The translations under genes were made by a program, and so were the position numbers. 64,000 bases of DNA from Akebia trifoliata (taxonomy: Eukaryota; Streptophyta; Magnoliopsida; Ranunculales; Lardizabalaceae): assembly GCA_017979445.1 (NCBI GenBank), contig CM030710.1:18152248-18216247 (forward strand). Direction: 5' to 3'. Of this stretch, positions 22,575 through 33,840 are shown in pieces. Below the pieces are notes generated by a model. It was not told the DNA's origin, did not search any database, and worked only from the letters and a program-made list of their open reading frames with translations. Each line of letters begins with the position of its first letter. Within the stretch, counting starts at the first letter, position 1.

Positions 22575-23240
22575 GGGTTAACTCGGAATTATGCTCAGAT
22601 ACCGCCGAGGGTTTTCTCGGAATTATGCTCAGATACCGTCGAGGGTTTTCTCGGAATTATGCTCAGATACCGCCGAGGGTTTTCTTGGAACTATGCTCAG
22701 ATACCGCCGAGGGTTATCTTGGAACTATGCTCAGATACCGCCGAGGGTTTTCTCGGAACTATGCTCAGATACCGCCGATGGTTTTCTCGGAATTATGCTT
22801 AGATACCGCCGAGGGTTTTCTCGGAACTATGCTCAGATACCGCCGAGGGTTTTCTCGGAACTATGCTCGAATACCGCCGAGGGTTTTCTCGGAATTATGC
22901 TCAGATACCGCCGAGGGTTTTCTCAGAATTATGCTCAGATACCGCCGAGGGTTTTCTCGGAATTATGCTCAGATACCGCCGAGGGTTTTCTCGGAACTAT
23001 GCTCAGATACCGCCAAGGGTTATCTTGGAACTATGCTCAGATACCGCTGAGGGTTTTCTCGGAACTATGCTCAGATACCGCCAAGGGTTATCTTGGAACT
23101 ATGCTCAGATACCGTCGAGGGTTTTTCTCGGAATTATGCTCAGATACCGCCGAGGGTTTTCTCGGAACTATGCTCAGATACCGTCGAGGATTTTCTCGGA
23201 ACTATGCTCAGATGCCGTCGAGGGTTTTCTCAGGAACTAT
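22575..23240 (+). repeat. 34-bp tandem repeat array, about 19 copies
   Basis: The monomer reads gctcagataccgccg, then agggttttctcgg, then aactat or aattat. It contains the inverted repeat CCGAG-GGTTTT-CTCGG. Copies are mostly 90 percent or more alike. Because 34 is not a multiple of three and the unit has no stop, all three forward frames stay open, giving repetitive open frames of up to 309 codons that are not genes. Tandem arrays near the 3' end are a known habit of Tat/Ogre elements. Confidence 0.95.
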
Positions 23241-23612
23241 GTTCAGATTATATTTAAATTATGCTCAGTTTATATTCAAATTATGCTCAGTTTATACTCA
23301 GATTATGCTAAATTTATGCTCAGGTTTTACTCAGTTTCACACAATGCACACACTTGCACATTTGTACTTTTTAGTCAGGGAGAATTCTCTAAAATTCAAG
23401 GATCTGACACCGTTAGTGAGAGTTTGCGCTCAAGGACCTAACAACCTTTTAATTCGGGGAGAGCTTTACCCTCAAGGATCCGAACACCTTGACGAATTGC
23501 TAAATCAGGCTGCAAAATGAACTGTCACTAGCTTTGGCATTCAGATATCGCACTATCTACCAAATAGATTTGCTATCTAGTTTGCTTCAACCCTCTGCCA
23601 AAGAGGGGCATC
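23241..23612 (+). other. Tat-1 3' end with polypurine tract
   Basis: Diverged remnants of the array (tttatactcagattatgct) are followed by a block shared with Tat-2 (61400-61664), for example agttcggggagagttttac. The purine tract caaagaggggca (23600-23611) directly precedes the 3' LTR and would prime plus-strand DNA. Confidence 0.8.
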
Positions 23613-25356
23613 TGTAGACACCCCATTTTTGCGTCCGCCTGATTAATCAACTCGTCAACCCGATCGCAAGGATTCCCAATGATGGATGTGTATTCCATTG
23701 CTTTACTTTGTTACCAGATTTGTTTCAGAAATCCAGATGAGGTATCTCGAATTGCAAAACCTTAGAAACCACGCTACGCTAGGAAAAGTACGACCCCAAA
23801 AACATAGAAATCACCATCTTGCAGACCAAAAAGAAGCTTCACGATAAAAATCACTAAAAATTACCAAATTACCAAAATACCCCTAACCTCAAAACAACCT
23901 TAGAGCCTACGTTACGCTTAGGAAAACCCATTCGAACACATAAAATGACAAATTGGAACCAAATAAATCATTTCACCAATTTTAACAGAATTTGACAAAA
24001 TTACGAAAATGCCCCTCATAAAGTTCACAACCATTTCACACAAAAAATTTCATAAATAACAAAAACTAATATTTCCATTGAATTCCTTACGAAAAACCGA
24101 TTCTAAAACATCCTAGAACATTAAAAACCGACTTAAAATGTGAAAAGTCCTCTCCGGGGGTAAAACGGTAATTTCACAATTTTCATGATAAAAAATTCCG
24201 AAATTAATAAATAAAACATTAAATTATTAAATTTAAACATTAATGAAATTAATTTAAAATTTTGAACCTAAAAAATCGATCAATCGGACTTTCGGGTAAA
24301 ATTGTTGAGGGTTCGTGGGATATTTCTTTAAGGACCCCTCCATTTGGGGGTCCAAAGAATTAAAGAAATAATGGAGGGGGGTTCTCCAAAAATTAAAAGT
24401 AAATCAAGCAAGACTGAAGTCAAGGTATTAAAGTCAATCAAGTGAGACTAAAGTCAAAATTAAAGTCAATTAAGCAAGACTGAAGTCAAGATATTAAAAG
24501 TCAATCAATTAAGATTAAAGTCAAAACATTAAAAGTCAATCAAATAAGACCAAAAGTCATAATAGAGTTCTAATTAAATAATAACTCTATCTAATAGAGT
24601 TCTAACTTAAAAACAATTCTACCTAAAACAATTCTAATTAAAACACAATTCTACCTAAAACAAGTTAAACTAAAACACAACTCTAATTAAAAGATCTCTA
24701 ATTAAACAATAACTCTATCCAAATCAACCCTAAAAAACATCTATAAATAGAGGTGCTCACACCCTATTTTCGTATCAAATCATAAACCCTAAGAGAAGTA
24801 GGTCTAGAAGCTCCCCTAGCCCCCCATAAACCCTAGTTTTGGAGCCCCAACTCCTTAGCTAACATCCCTCCTTCAATTTTAGTCTAGAAAACACCCAAAA
24901 GCCTTCTAAAAACATCCCCAAATCCGCAACGAACTTGAAGAGTTCAGATTCAAAAAACAAGGAGATACCTTGCCTCGGAGATCCGAAGTCAAATCCGGAA
25001 GCAGAACGAAGCAAGGGAGCACGGTACAAGGAGTTCTTTTTGTCAGATCTGAGGGAACCAAGTCCTTGCCATCGGAAAGGTAAACCTTTTATTTTTATTT
25101 ATTTTCTTATCTAGGTTTTAGCAATGTAATTTACTTGGGAATTTAGTAGAGACCGGCTTTGGCCGGGCGGTGTTGGTGCCTAACACCTTCCAACCCCGTA
25201 ACTTGATCCCCGAATTCAGTTTTTTTTAGTTTTAGATTAGTTTTTATCCGTTTAGAGTCATTGATCGGTTCCTAGACCGTAATAACTAGGTGGCGACTCC
25301 CGAACCTCAAGGGTCAAAAGCGGATCCGCGCACCCCGCGGATTGAGGGCGCTTTCA
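23613..25356 (+). repeat. 3' LTR of Tat-1
   Basis: 1744 bp. It differs from the 5' LTR at about eight single bases and by a duplicated aaattacc (8 bp) near 23865. TATA box at 24742-24749. The R-U5 hairpin here has one broken pair (25171). Motif GGTGGCGACTCC at 25289-25300. Confidence 0.95.
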
Positions 25357-25842
25357 GGTGGCTGAAAAAGTCTAATAAGATATGATTCAAATTTCGATGA
25401 CGAAATTTTTATTAAGGGGGGAGAATGTAACACCCTAGATTTTCAACTCATATCTCGAGGAAATTAAATGGTGAGATTTGGAGGAAAATGTCGAATGAGA
25501 GATTGAGAGAAAAATACTCGAATATTGCTATGATTAATTTCGAGAAAAATCGACTTCGCCATTAGATTCAAAAGGATCGAAATATATACATTACCCGGTA
25601 AGCAAGTTCGAATTCGAGTTCAGAGGAAAAAGTTAACATATCCTTGAATTCGCATTAAATGAGACCCAAAATAGTAAAGTTTAGTTAGAGTGAGAATCAG
25701 AAAGAATGGATGACACCGTTAGATTCGTAACGTAAAATTATTCAAAATGGTATACTCACTTGTCAATTTCCAAGTTCAAATAGTTAAGTAAAGATCGAAA
25801 CTAGAAATGATGGAAAAATTACAAGTATACCCTCAGCCCTCT

Positions 25843-25850
25843 TATAAAAG
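25843..25850 (+). promoter_or_regulatory. TATA box of the outer LTR
   Basis: tataaaag about 420 bp inside the LTR, followed 30 bp later by a CT-rich stretch suited to transcription start. Confidence 0.6.
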
Positions 25851-26553
25851 AAAACCCACTTTCTTTTATTTCATTTCAGTTCTTCACTCTTCTCTAAAGA
25901 ACTCAACTCAGCCATTTTCTAGACCTAGGGTTTGAACCCATTCCTATCAAGATCTATACTAATCAAGTCCGAGTTGAACCTTGACAAAGAAGGCAAAGTC
26001 GTCGGTGTTGTTGAGCTCTACGTCCTCAACCCATCCAACCTCTATTTCCTTTTCTTTTCTCTTGGTATCCCACAAGAATCAACAAGTGGGTTTGTTTATA
26101 ATCACTTGGAACCTCATCCAAATCGTAGGAGAGTCGTTGTTGGTCATTAGGAAGCGGGGAGAACACCTTCAAAGAGGGTTTCACAACCAACTACTCTGTT
26201 GGCACCCGAGTTCAACCACTTTCGGAACTTCGAGCCGTCAAACATTGATCCTTAGTGTTGATTCATCACCATTGGCATCCACAAACATGTAGGGGACTTT
26301 CAATTCCTATTGGTAACTTTAGATTTTGAAATGTGCATTTAGGTTTTGAAACAAAACTTATTGTTTGCATTTAAATCGTAGAAGTTTGTGTTTGGTTTCA
26401 AATTCATGGTAGAAGTAAATGTTTTGATGATTTTTATCAAGTTTTAACTACGAACTCGTGGGTGGGTCGAATGGTTAGAAGAAAAGAAGAAGAAATCGAA
26501 AAGGGGATCGAAAACTTGAAGGTTCGAGTGAGGTTCAGACTGTAGGCGGAAAG

Positions 26554-26735
26554 GGTCGGTGCCACCGGCACCTGCCGAAAGCATTCTGTCGATCCCACTG
26601 AAACAGAATGGAGCTTTTTCCACCGACGAAATCAAGAAACAGCCAAAAATTTTGTTCTGTCGGCAGATGCCGTCGGTCCCACCGACACCTGCCGATGAGT
26701 ATTCTGTCGGTTCCATCGACAGCCACCAACAGAAA
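26554..26735 (+). repeat. CG-rich palindromic duplication inside the outer LTR
   Basis: Two diverged copies of a unit about 115 bp apart contain ggtgccaccggcacc or ggtcccaccgacacc followed by tgccga and ttctgtcg. The first is itself nearly palindromic (GGTGCC-ACC-GGCACC). It stands out in an AT-rich LTR. Confidence 0.6.
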
Positions 26736-28869
26736 TAGCTCTCTTCAGAACTGTGTTCTGACTCTTGCCTTGACCGCCCCATTGCCTATACTTGATTTCC
26801 CACCCTTCATTTCAAGTAAAAATGTCCTCTTTAGTTTTACTTTCCATTTACTTTAAGTTCTTTAATGAAATTAAGGTTTTACCCCCCATTTTGGAACAAT
26901 AGGAATGGTTTCGAGATCAGAATCTCAAAGGATCAAAATCCAAATTTTGGTTTCAAGAACAAAATGTAAATTTCAATGTTTTCGGCAAGTTTTCAAAATG
27001 TAATAACTTTCGTATTACTTTAAATTAGATTTCAAAAACTATATAGTGTCGAATCTCATGATCGAGACTTTCATTTCGAAAAACCCATTTTCAATTTCGA
27101 GAACTTTAAAAAATTGAATTTACAACACTTAGCCAATTTTTACCAGCTTTCCTTGTTTTAACAACTTTGGTCCCGTGCATCGCAGGGATCTCGTTTTGAC
27201 TAAAACTTGATGATTTTTTATGGAAAGACCAAAAATGACTTTGAAAGATTGGAAATGAATGGTTTGACTTGAAGAGACGAAAAGTAAGAATATCGAGAGA
27301 ATGAAAAAAGGGATGAATCGGTAAAATGTCAGTCATACCCGAGGAATGACGTCTGCATTTTACATTGTATGTTGTATGTAAGTTGGTAAAAGGATATTCA
27401 GGTTATTAATGAAAGGGTTGTATGTTTATTTATGATTATGTTAGCACGTGCGCTGAGTACTGTTATTTATTTTTAGGCCAGGTGGCCATGGTTGCATGGT
27501 AGGAACTGGATATCTGTTCTCAACCCTGTTCTATTAATTTCTCTTTTGTTTTAAATGAAAAATCATATATATATGTATCTATTTTGTGAGTTGTTAAAGG
27601 GTTTGTAAATGCCTAAAGGGATAATGCATCACATCATCTGGAGGGGTACACTATCCTAGGATGTACGGTAGGGACCACCAAGCTCATACGTGGTATGGGA
27701 CGCGTATGAGAGTGGAGTCACAACTGGAATCCGGGTCCATTCCTTTCTTATCTTTACCAGTGAACGTGTATTGTAAAGGTGGTCGTATACGAGTGGAGTG
27801 TTATTTGGGAATCACATGTACGCCTGATAGGCATAGACGAAGATGATTGGTCAATGATCACCAACAATCTAGTAGTAGTCGAACGTTCTGACACATCGAA
27901 AAGAGACCCATTGCTTACGGTCACGTCAAACGGCCAGCCTGAGCCTGATAAATGGTCCCGTAAGCGTGGTAAACAGTGACCAGTCACAAAATCATGAACT
28001 ACAATATTATTGAGGAATATCATGTCCCGACTGGGAGCGATCCAGTCGTGAATCCCAACTCTTTAATTCCAATACTCCACCACTTGTATTATGTATCTAT
28101 TGTTATGTTTCGAATTATAAACTGAAAAACATGTCTATTATTTCAATGTTGTCAACAACTGTATTTGCATAAAATGGAAAATGTATAATGAGTATGGATG
28201 ATTGATGCCATGTGAAACTTTAAAACTGTTTAGTTGCTCATCCCTGGCTATATGTACCAGTTGATCGTATTTTATTCTGTAAAACCTTGCATGTATTAAT
28301 GTTCAGTATGCTTTATTCGATCATGTTTAGGGAGGGTTCTTAGTAGAATTGTTTGTGGACCTACTGGGTAATCATTGTTACTCACCTTTCCTTCCTATTT
28401 TTTTTAGCTTCAGCACTTGCAGTTACGGAGGCAGACGCAGAGTCGATAAGTAAGGAGTACCTGGTCGGTCAGATCGACGACTAGAATTTGTTGTCCGATG
28501 AGCACTAGAGCCATACCCTTTTTGTGTAGTCAGTTTCGTCCAAGTGTATACATATTTTGAAGTTGAGTGTTAGGGTTGTATTAGAGTGAGGTTAAATTTT
28601 TGTAAGCATGTATATCGCTAAACTTCCGCACTCTGATCTATTTACATGTTAGATGTAATTAGTTTTTCGTTGTTATTCCTGTATTTACATCTTTATATAC
28701 AAGTTTTGTTATAACTTTGTTTATCATGTATTGTGTTCCGTTGAACGCTAACATATACAGAGGAGGCCATGTCGAAATTTCTAAGTGCCACCTAGTACCT
28801 TGAGATTGGGCATTGGGATTTGTGTTAGTGTTCGACGGGGTGCCACATTTTGAGTGACATAGGTTATGT

Positions 28870-29940
28870 CCAACTCAGATAATAGTAGTTGTCATTTTGC
28901 AGTGTGTCTCGTTAGTGTTAGCTTCTCAAAGAGATACTTCAAAGGATCCATCCGAGCAATGAGCATGATCGAATAACTGAGTAAGTAGTAGCATAGTTGT
29001 TGTGATACCTAGACGATGGCACAACACGTCTTTTCTAGAGTCGAATAGTTCACCTCATAGCTTGTGAACTTCTTGCTAAGGTAGTTGATGGCTCGCTCTT
29101 TTCAACCAGTTTCATCATGTTATCCCAATATGTAGCCCATATAATTTTCTTGCATGGAGAGATACATCAGTAGAGGTCAACCTAGTGTAGGAAGAACCAG
29201 GACTGGTAGATTAAGCATATATTTCTTGATCTTTTCAAAAGTTTCTTGACAGTCTTCATTCCATTCTTTTGGCTCATTATTTTTCAGTAGTTTAAATACT
29301 GGCTCACAGATCGACGTGAGTTGTGCCATGAATAGATTAATGTACTCTGATTTAGGTGGCGCCATATTTATAATGTACTTCATTTTAGTCAAATCGATCT
29401 CGATGCCTCTTCTACTAACAATGAATCCCAACAACTTTCCTGATGTTGCTCCAAATACACACTTTGCTAGATTAAGCCTTAAACTATTTTTCCTTAATCG
29501 ATCAAACAATTTCTTCAAGTTTATTAGATGATCCTAATCGAGATTTGATTTGACTATCATGTCATCCACGTATACTTCTATTTCCTTGTGAATCATGTTA
29601 CGGAATAAAGCAATCATTGCTCGCTGATAAGTTGCACCAGCGTTTTTGAGGTCAAATGGCATGACTTTATAGTAAAAGGTATCCAAAGTGTGATGAACAC
29701 AGTCTTTTATTGGTCTTCTTCCACTATTTTATTTGATTGTAGTCTGAGAAGTCATCTATGAATGAGAACATACAGTGCCCAGCTTTATTATTGACCAAGG
29801 TGTCAATATGTGATAACGGAAAGTCGTCCTTAAAGCTGGTCCTGTTCAGATCTCGATAGTCTACACACACGCATACTTTTCCATCCTTCTTTGGTACAGG
29901 AACGATGTTAGCGAACCACTTGAGGTAGGTGGATACCACT
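28870..29940 (-). pseudogene. Decayed reverse transcriptase and RNase H start (reversed Tat fragment)
   Basis: Minus-strand reading: NIVPVPKKDGKV and CVDYRDLNR with DDFPLSHIDTLV (29940-29724); then a frameshifted middle that includes the catalytic region; then LRLNLAKCVFGATSGKLLGF and IVSRRGIEID (29518-29177). RNase H text such as AINYLSKKF and YSTLEKTC is legible across several frames down to 28870. At least two frameshifts and several stops are present. RT copies element RNA into DNA in intact relatives; this one cannot. Confidence 0.8.
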
Positions 29941-30199
29941 AGAAATACTGCTTGGAACTACTTCATTACTTTGTCCTTGACCTTAAGTGTCCATTATGGT
30001 TTCAATCTTCGTAATTTTTACTTTACTGACTTGCTTCCCTATGTGATGGTAACTTGTGGATGACTGAATCTGTTTTTTAAATCGAGCATGTCTTGATAGG
30101 ACTATGTAAAGACATCTTGGTACTGCTATAAGAACTTTGTTATCTCTTTTTTCTGTTTAGTTGTCAATAGGACTCTGATCTTGACGATCCGTAGGTTAT

Positions 30200-31490
30200 T
30201 TTAGGTGCCTAAGTTTATTGAGTTTGTATGCTCTATACTTGGCTGAATACCCTTCTCATGACGCTCCATGATTTCTTTGATATCTTTTCGAGGATATTCA
30301 ACATCTTCCTCTGACTTTTCTTCAATCCCTATGAAATCAAATTCGAGCTCGAGATCAAAGTCGTATTCATCTCTTTCGTACTTTATTTTATCATATGGCT
30401 TATTCAGCTGAGGTAATTCTTTAAAAACCTTTGATATTTTGAAGATATATGATTTTTTTGAATTTTTAAAAAGATTTGACATTTTTTAATTTTGTGAAGT
30501 TTTTTATTTTTTTGGATTTTGAAAGATTTTTTATTTTTTTGAGTTTTGCGAATTATCTGAACTCTTGAAACAAGATAAAAAGAAATCATGCAAATTCATT
30601 AACAATGAAAGTGAGCCCCTAAAACAGTCTTGCTCCAAGGACTAGGGCTTATAATGGTTCTTAGGCAAATGAGGTTCTACTAATGACATTTTTTTGGAGG
30701 CCGTAGGGATTCTAGACCCCATTAGGCCTCATAAGTGATTGGGTATTCCTCCAAATTTTTGAGAACTTTCCCCTCCTTTGCTGAGTAAATAGGTTGGGAG
30801 AATGGCTACTTTAATGGTTCAGATATGACCATCACTTTGAGCTGATTGTTGTAAGATTCAAGTACAAACACTTGAAGGGTGAGTGGAATTACGACAAATC
30901 TCCAATCGATTTTGTAGGAGAATAGTGATTCTTCTTTTTTGCATATTGCGACTTCCGTCTCAACGGACTCTTCTTCTTCTTGGCTCCATTCGGAATCCCC
31001 TTTGAACAAGATGTCTAAGCCATCCATGAGTAGAGGCGGGGACTCAACAAATGAGTTTTCTTATGCTTGAATAGGCTCGATACTTACAACACTTGACTCT
31101 CCAGTGTAATTTGTCGACGATTACTCTAATAGATCATCTGGTCTTTTTAGTGATTGTGGGAAACTGACGCTGATATGGGGTACTTTTCCCAAGTTCCATA
31201 CATTAAGCTCTCGATTCTGTCTTCGTGCAAGTCGAAGCTCCCTATTTTTACCGTTCATGTCAGAGATGTCATTCTTTGTAGGCCTAAATTCGATACCAAA
31301 GTAAAGAGTGTGTTTTTGCGTATTAATTAGAATGGCTTTGCCTTATCTTTTAGGTCCCAGTCCTTGCTTCGGACGATACCCCGACTTCTTCATCACTCGT
31401 CCGATTTTCAAGTTTGCTTTTGACAACTCCAACTTTATCTTTTATTTTCCTCCTGGGATATGATTGTCGGACATGAATTGAAAAACGTGA
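30200..31490 (-). pseudogene. Decayed G-patch and pre-RT linker (reversed Tat fragment)
   Basis: Minus strand: YHVFQF at 31490, MKKSGYRPKQGLGP (G-patch) near 31390, ELRLARRQNRELN near 31240, MDGLDILF at 31027, and the acidic linker RDEYDFDLELEFDFIG near 30370. Tat-3 has the same order at 52735-53900. The intron region equivalent to Tat-3 53550-53616 is at about 30660-30590, where the donor GT has changed to AG. Confidence 0.75.
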
Positions 31491-31494
31491 TACT

Positions 31495-31505
31495 TGTAGC
31501 GCCCT
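31495..31505 (-). repeat. Tip of a reversed LTR cut by Tat-2
   Basis: tgtagcgccct is the extreme end of the LTR that continues at 63443. Its last five bases are the Tat-2 target duplication (31501-31505 and 63438-63442). Confidence 0.7.
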
Positions 31506-32687
31506 TGTAGACACCCAATTTTTGCTCTTGCCTAATTAATCAACTCGTCAACCGGAACGCAACGGTTCCCAATGATGGATGTTTATTCCAATGCTTTATT
31601 TTGATACCAGATATGTTTCAGAAATTCAGATGAGGTATCTCGTACTGACAAAACTATAGAAACTACGCTACGCTAAGAAAATATGACCCCTAGAAACATA
31701 GAAATCATCATCTTGCAGATAAAAAGAAGCTTTATGATAAAAATCACTAAAAAATGATCAAATTACCAAAGTACCACTAACATCAAAACAACCCTAGAGG
31801 CTACATTACACTTAGGAAAATCCTTTCAAACACATAAAAGAACAAATCGAAACCAAATAAATCATTTCACCAATTTTCATAAAATTTGATAAAATTACAA
31901 AAATACCCCTCATAAAGTTCATGACCATTTCGCACAAAAAATTTCATAAATGATACAAACCAATATTCTCATTAAATTCCTTACGAAAAATTGATTCTAA
32001 AACATCCTAGAACATCAAAAATTGACTTGAAATGCAAAAGTTCTCTTCAGGGGCAAAACAGTAATTTTCCAATTAAAAAAATTAAAATTTTAAAATTAAT
32101 AGATAAAAAATTAAATAATGTAAAGTGAAATATTAATAAAATTAATTTAAAATTTTGAACCAAAAAAATCGATCAATCAGGTTCTCAGGCAATATTGTTG
32201 ATGGTTGCCTAGATATTTATTAAAGGACCCCTCCATTTGGGGGCCCAAAGAATTAAAGATATAATAAAGGGGAGTTCTCAAAAAAATTAAAGTCAATCAA
32301 GTAAGACTAAATTTAAAATTAAAGTCAATCAAGTAATACTAAATTCAAAATAAAAGTCAATCAAGTAAGACTAAAGTCAAAAAATAAAAGTTAATCAAGT
32401 AAAACTAAAGTCAAAATGAAAGTCAATCAAGTAAGACTAAAGTCAATCAAGTGAGACTAAAAGTCAAAATCCTAATAGAATTCTAATTAAAATATAATTC
32501 TACCTAAAACAATTCTAATTAAACTCTAAAACTATCTATAAAGAAACCTAATTAAACTCTAAAACTATCTAATAGAATTCTAATTAAATTCTAAAACTAT
32601 CTAATGCAATTCTAATTAAAATATAACTCTATCTAAAATAATTCTAATTAAACACTAACTCTATCAAAATAAGCACTTAAAAAAATC

Positions 32688-32695
32688 TATAAATA
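32688..32695 (+). promoter_or_regulatory. TATA box of Tat-2 5' LTR
   Basis: tctataaataggg, in the same position relative to the hairpin and LTR end as in Tat-1. Confidence 0.7.
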
Positions 32696-33104
32696 GGGGT
32701 CCTTACAACCTATTTTCGTATAAAAAAGAAAAATCCTAAGAGAAATAGGTCAAAAAGCTTCCCTAGCCTCCCATAAATCCTAATTTTGAAGTCTCAACTC
32801 CTTACCTAATACCCATACTTCGATTTTAGCTCGAAAAATACCTAGAAGCCTTCCAAAAACACCCATAAATCCATAAAAAAATCCGAAGAATCCAGATCTA
32901 AGAAAGAAATACCTCACCTCAGAGACTAAAAATCAAATCCGGAGACAGAACGAAGCGAGGAGTACTGTACAAAGAGCAATTTTATCAGATCTGAGGGAAT
33001 AGAATCATTGCGTTCGAAGGTAAAATTCTTTTATTTTTTTATCTAGGTCTTTTTGTTAGCAATATAGTTTTATTTGGGATAAGTAGAGACCAGCATTGGC
33101 CGAG

Positions 33105-33135
33105 CGGGGTTGGTGCCTAACACCTTCCAACCCCG
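33105..33135 (+). promoter_or_regulatory. Conserved R-U5 hairpin, Tat-2
   Basis: Identical stem and loop to Tat-1 (CGGGGTTGG, loop TGCCTAACACCTT, CCAACCCCG). Confidence 0.7.
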
Positions 33136-33294
33136 TAACGTGATCCCCGGACTCATATTTTTTGCAGTAGATTAGTTGATTTATCCGTTTAGAGTCGATG
33201 TTCGATTTCTAGACTGTAATAATTAGGTGGCGATTCCTAAACCTCAAAAGTCAAAAGTGGATCTGCACACCCCGCGGATCGAGGGCGCTTTCAG

Positions 33295-33312
33295 TAGCGA
33301 CTCCACTGGGGA
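33295..33312 (+). other. Primer binding site of Tat-2
   Basis: TAGCGACTCCACTGGGGA, the Tat-1 site with a G-to-A change at the second base. Confidence 0.8.
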
Positions 33313-33840
33313 TCTTTGAGGGTCAAACTTGAAAAGCCCCAAGTATGGGAAACATTGCCAATAGAAACCTTTTTTTATTTTAGTTTATTTTATTTTTTTA
33401 CTTATTTATTGTTTCAGGTTATTTGTTTATGGTTTATCCTTCTTTTGACTCTATTATTGATCGTTATGTTGGATATTTTGATTGGCACATTTTTATGGTT
33501 CGATCTAAGATCATTCGGAACGACTGTAAACAATGCAAAATTTCAAGAGAGTAGTTTCATTGAGGATAAAATAATGGTTTGGATCATGAGGTTTAGTTTA
33601 TTTTTTTTATTTATTTTTTTTTTTTTTAAAGAAAAGAAGTTTTTTTGGTTTGTCTTAGGTACATGTGTAGGCGAAATAGAAAACAAATAAAAAAAGAAGG
33701 AGAAAAGAGATTTATTTTAAGAGTACTGTAAGCGAACAACGCCTACTATTGATTTTAAATCGATTTTAGGGTGGGGTGCCCCAAGTAGAAACCCGTTTTC
33801 AATAAACAAACCCTTAATGCTTTAATGAGGTGGCTGGTGT
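33313..33840 (+). other. Tat-2 untranslated leader
   Basis: T-rich sequence alignable with the Tat-1 leader (2458-2800). The open frame here is a by-product of T-runs. Confidence 0.65.

Larger units (their letters stand above)
703..25356 (+). mobile_element. Tat-1: Tat/Ogre-type LTR retrotransposon, defective, 24.65 kb
   Basis: Two LTRs (703-2438 and 23613-25356) start TGTAGACACC and end GCGCTTTCA. They are flanked by a perfect 5-bp duplication, ggtgg, at 698-702 and 25357-25361. An Arg-type primer binding site follows the first LTR and a purine tract precedes the second. By eye the LTRs differ at about eight bases plus one 8-bp duplication, so insertion was recent. Inside, gag and most of pol are missing; only a decayed integrase end remains (20340-21025). 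About 13 kb of the length is the CACTA element Spm-1. Tat-1 encodes no usable enzymes and must have moved with proteins supplied in trans. Confidence 0.95.
25357..28847 (+). mobile_element. Outer gypsy-type element: 3' end of internal region and 3' LTR
   Basis: 25382-25425 encodes the end typical of chromovirus-like polyproteins (SNFDDEIFIKGG) followed by the purine tract aaggggggagaa. The LTR then runs from TGTAACACCC at 25426 to GGGTGCCACA at 28847; its ends are inverted copies of each other. The gene part lies left of the window. The family (Tekay/Del-like) is suggested by this end sequence and the long LTR, not proven. Confidence 0.75.
25426..28847 (+). repeat. LTR of the outer gypsy-type element, 3.4 kb
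   Basis: TATA box at 25843-25850 (cttataaaag), then a pyrimidine-rich start region. A CG-rich block at 26554-26735 repeats gtcggt(g/c)ccaccg(g/a)cacctgccga. No coding capacity. The last 110 bp (28738-28847) are similar to the reverse complement of 63438-63545, so two related LTR subfamilies are present in opposite directions. The next bases are not a primer binding site, in keeping with a 3' or solo LTR. Confidence 0.8.
28848..31494 (-). mobile_element. Reversed fragment of a Tat-type element (pol)
   Basis: Read on the minus strand, the fragment runs from just after the protease (31490) through G-patch, linker, RT and the start of RNase H (28870). It matches Tat-3 52735-55300 domain for domain. 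No LTR, primer site, gag or integrase remains. Many stops and frameshifts show it is old. It lies between the ends of two related LTRs that face each other. Confidence 0.8.
31506..33293 (+). repeat. 5' LTR of Tat-2
   Basis: 1788 bp. U3 holds six copies of a unit of about 31 bp based on aagtcaatcaagtaagacta (32290-32470). TATA box at 32688-32695. Intact R-U5 hairpin at 33105-33135 (loop TGCCTAACACCTT). Primer-site-like motif at 33226-33237. Confidence 0.93.

Noticed and set aside
22575..23240. CRISPR-like repeat
   Set aside because: The units are contiguous, with no unique spacers, and the context is a plant retrotransposon.
22439..23520. Long overlapping open frames of 192-309 codons in three frames
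   Set aside because: They follow the 34-bp tandem array; a stop-free unit whose length is not a multiple of three keeps all frames open.
31480..31495. gtatca next to the reversed LTR tip, resembling a tRNA-Met primer site
   Set aside because: The same bases are part of the decayed pol reading (YHVFQF) that aligns with Tat-3, and the match is only six bases.
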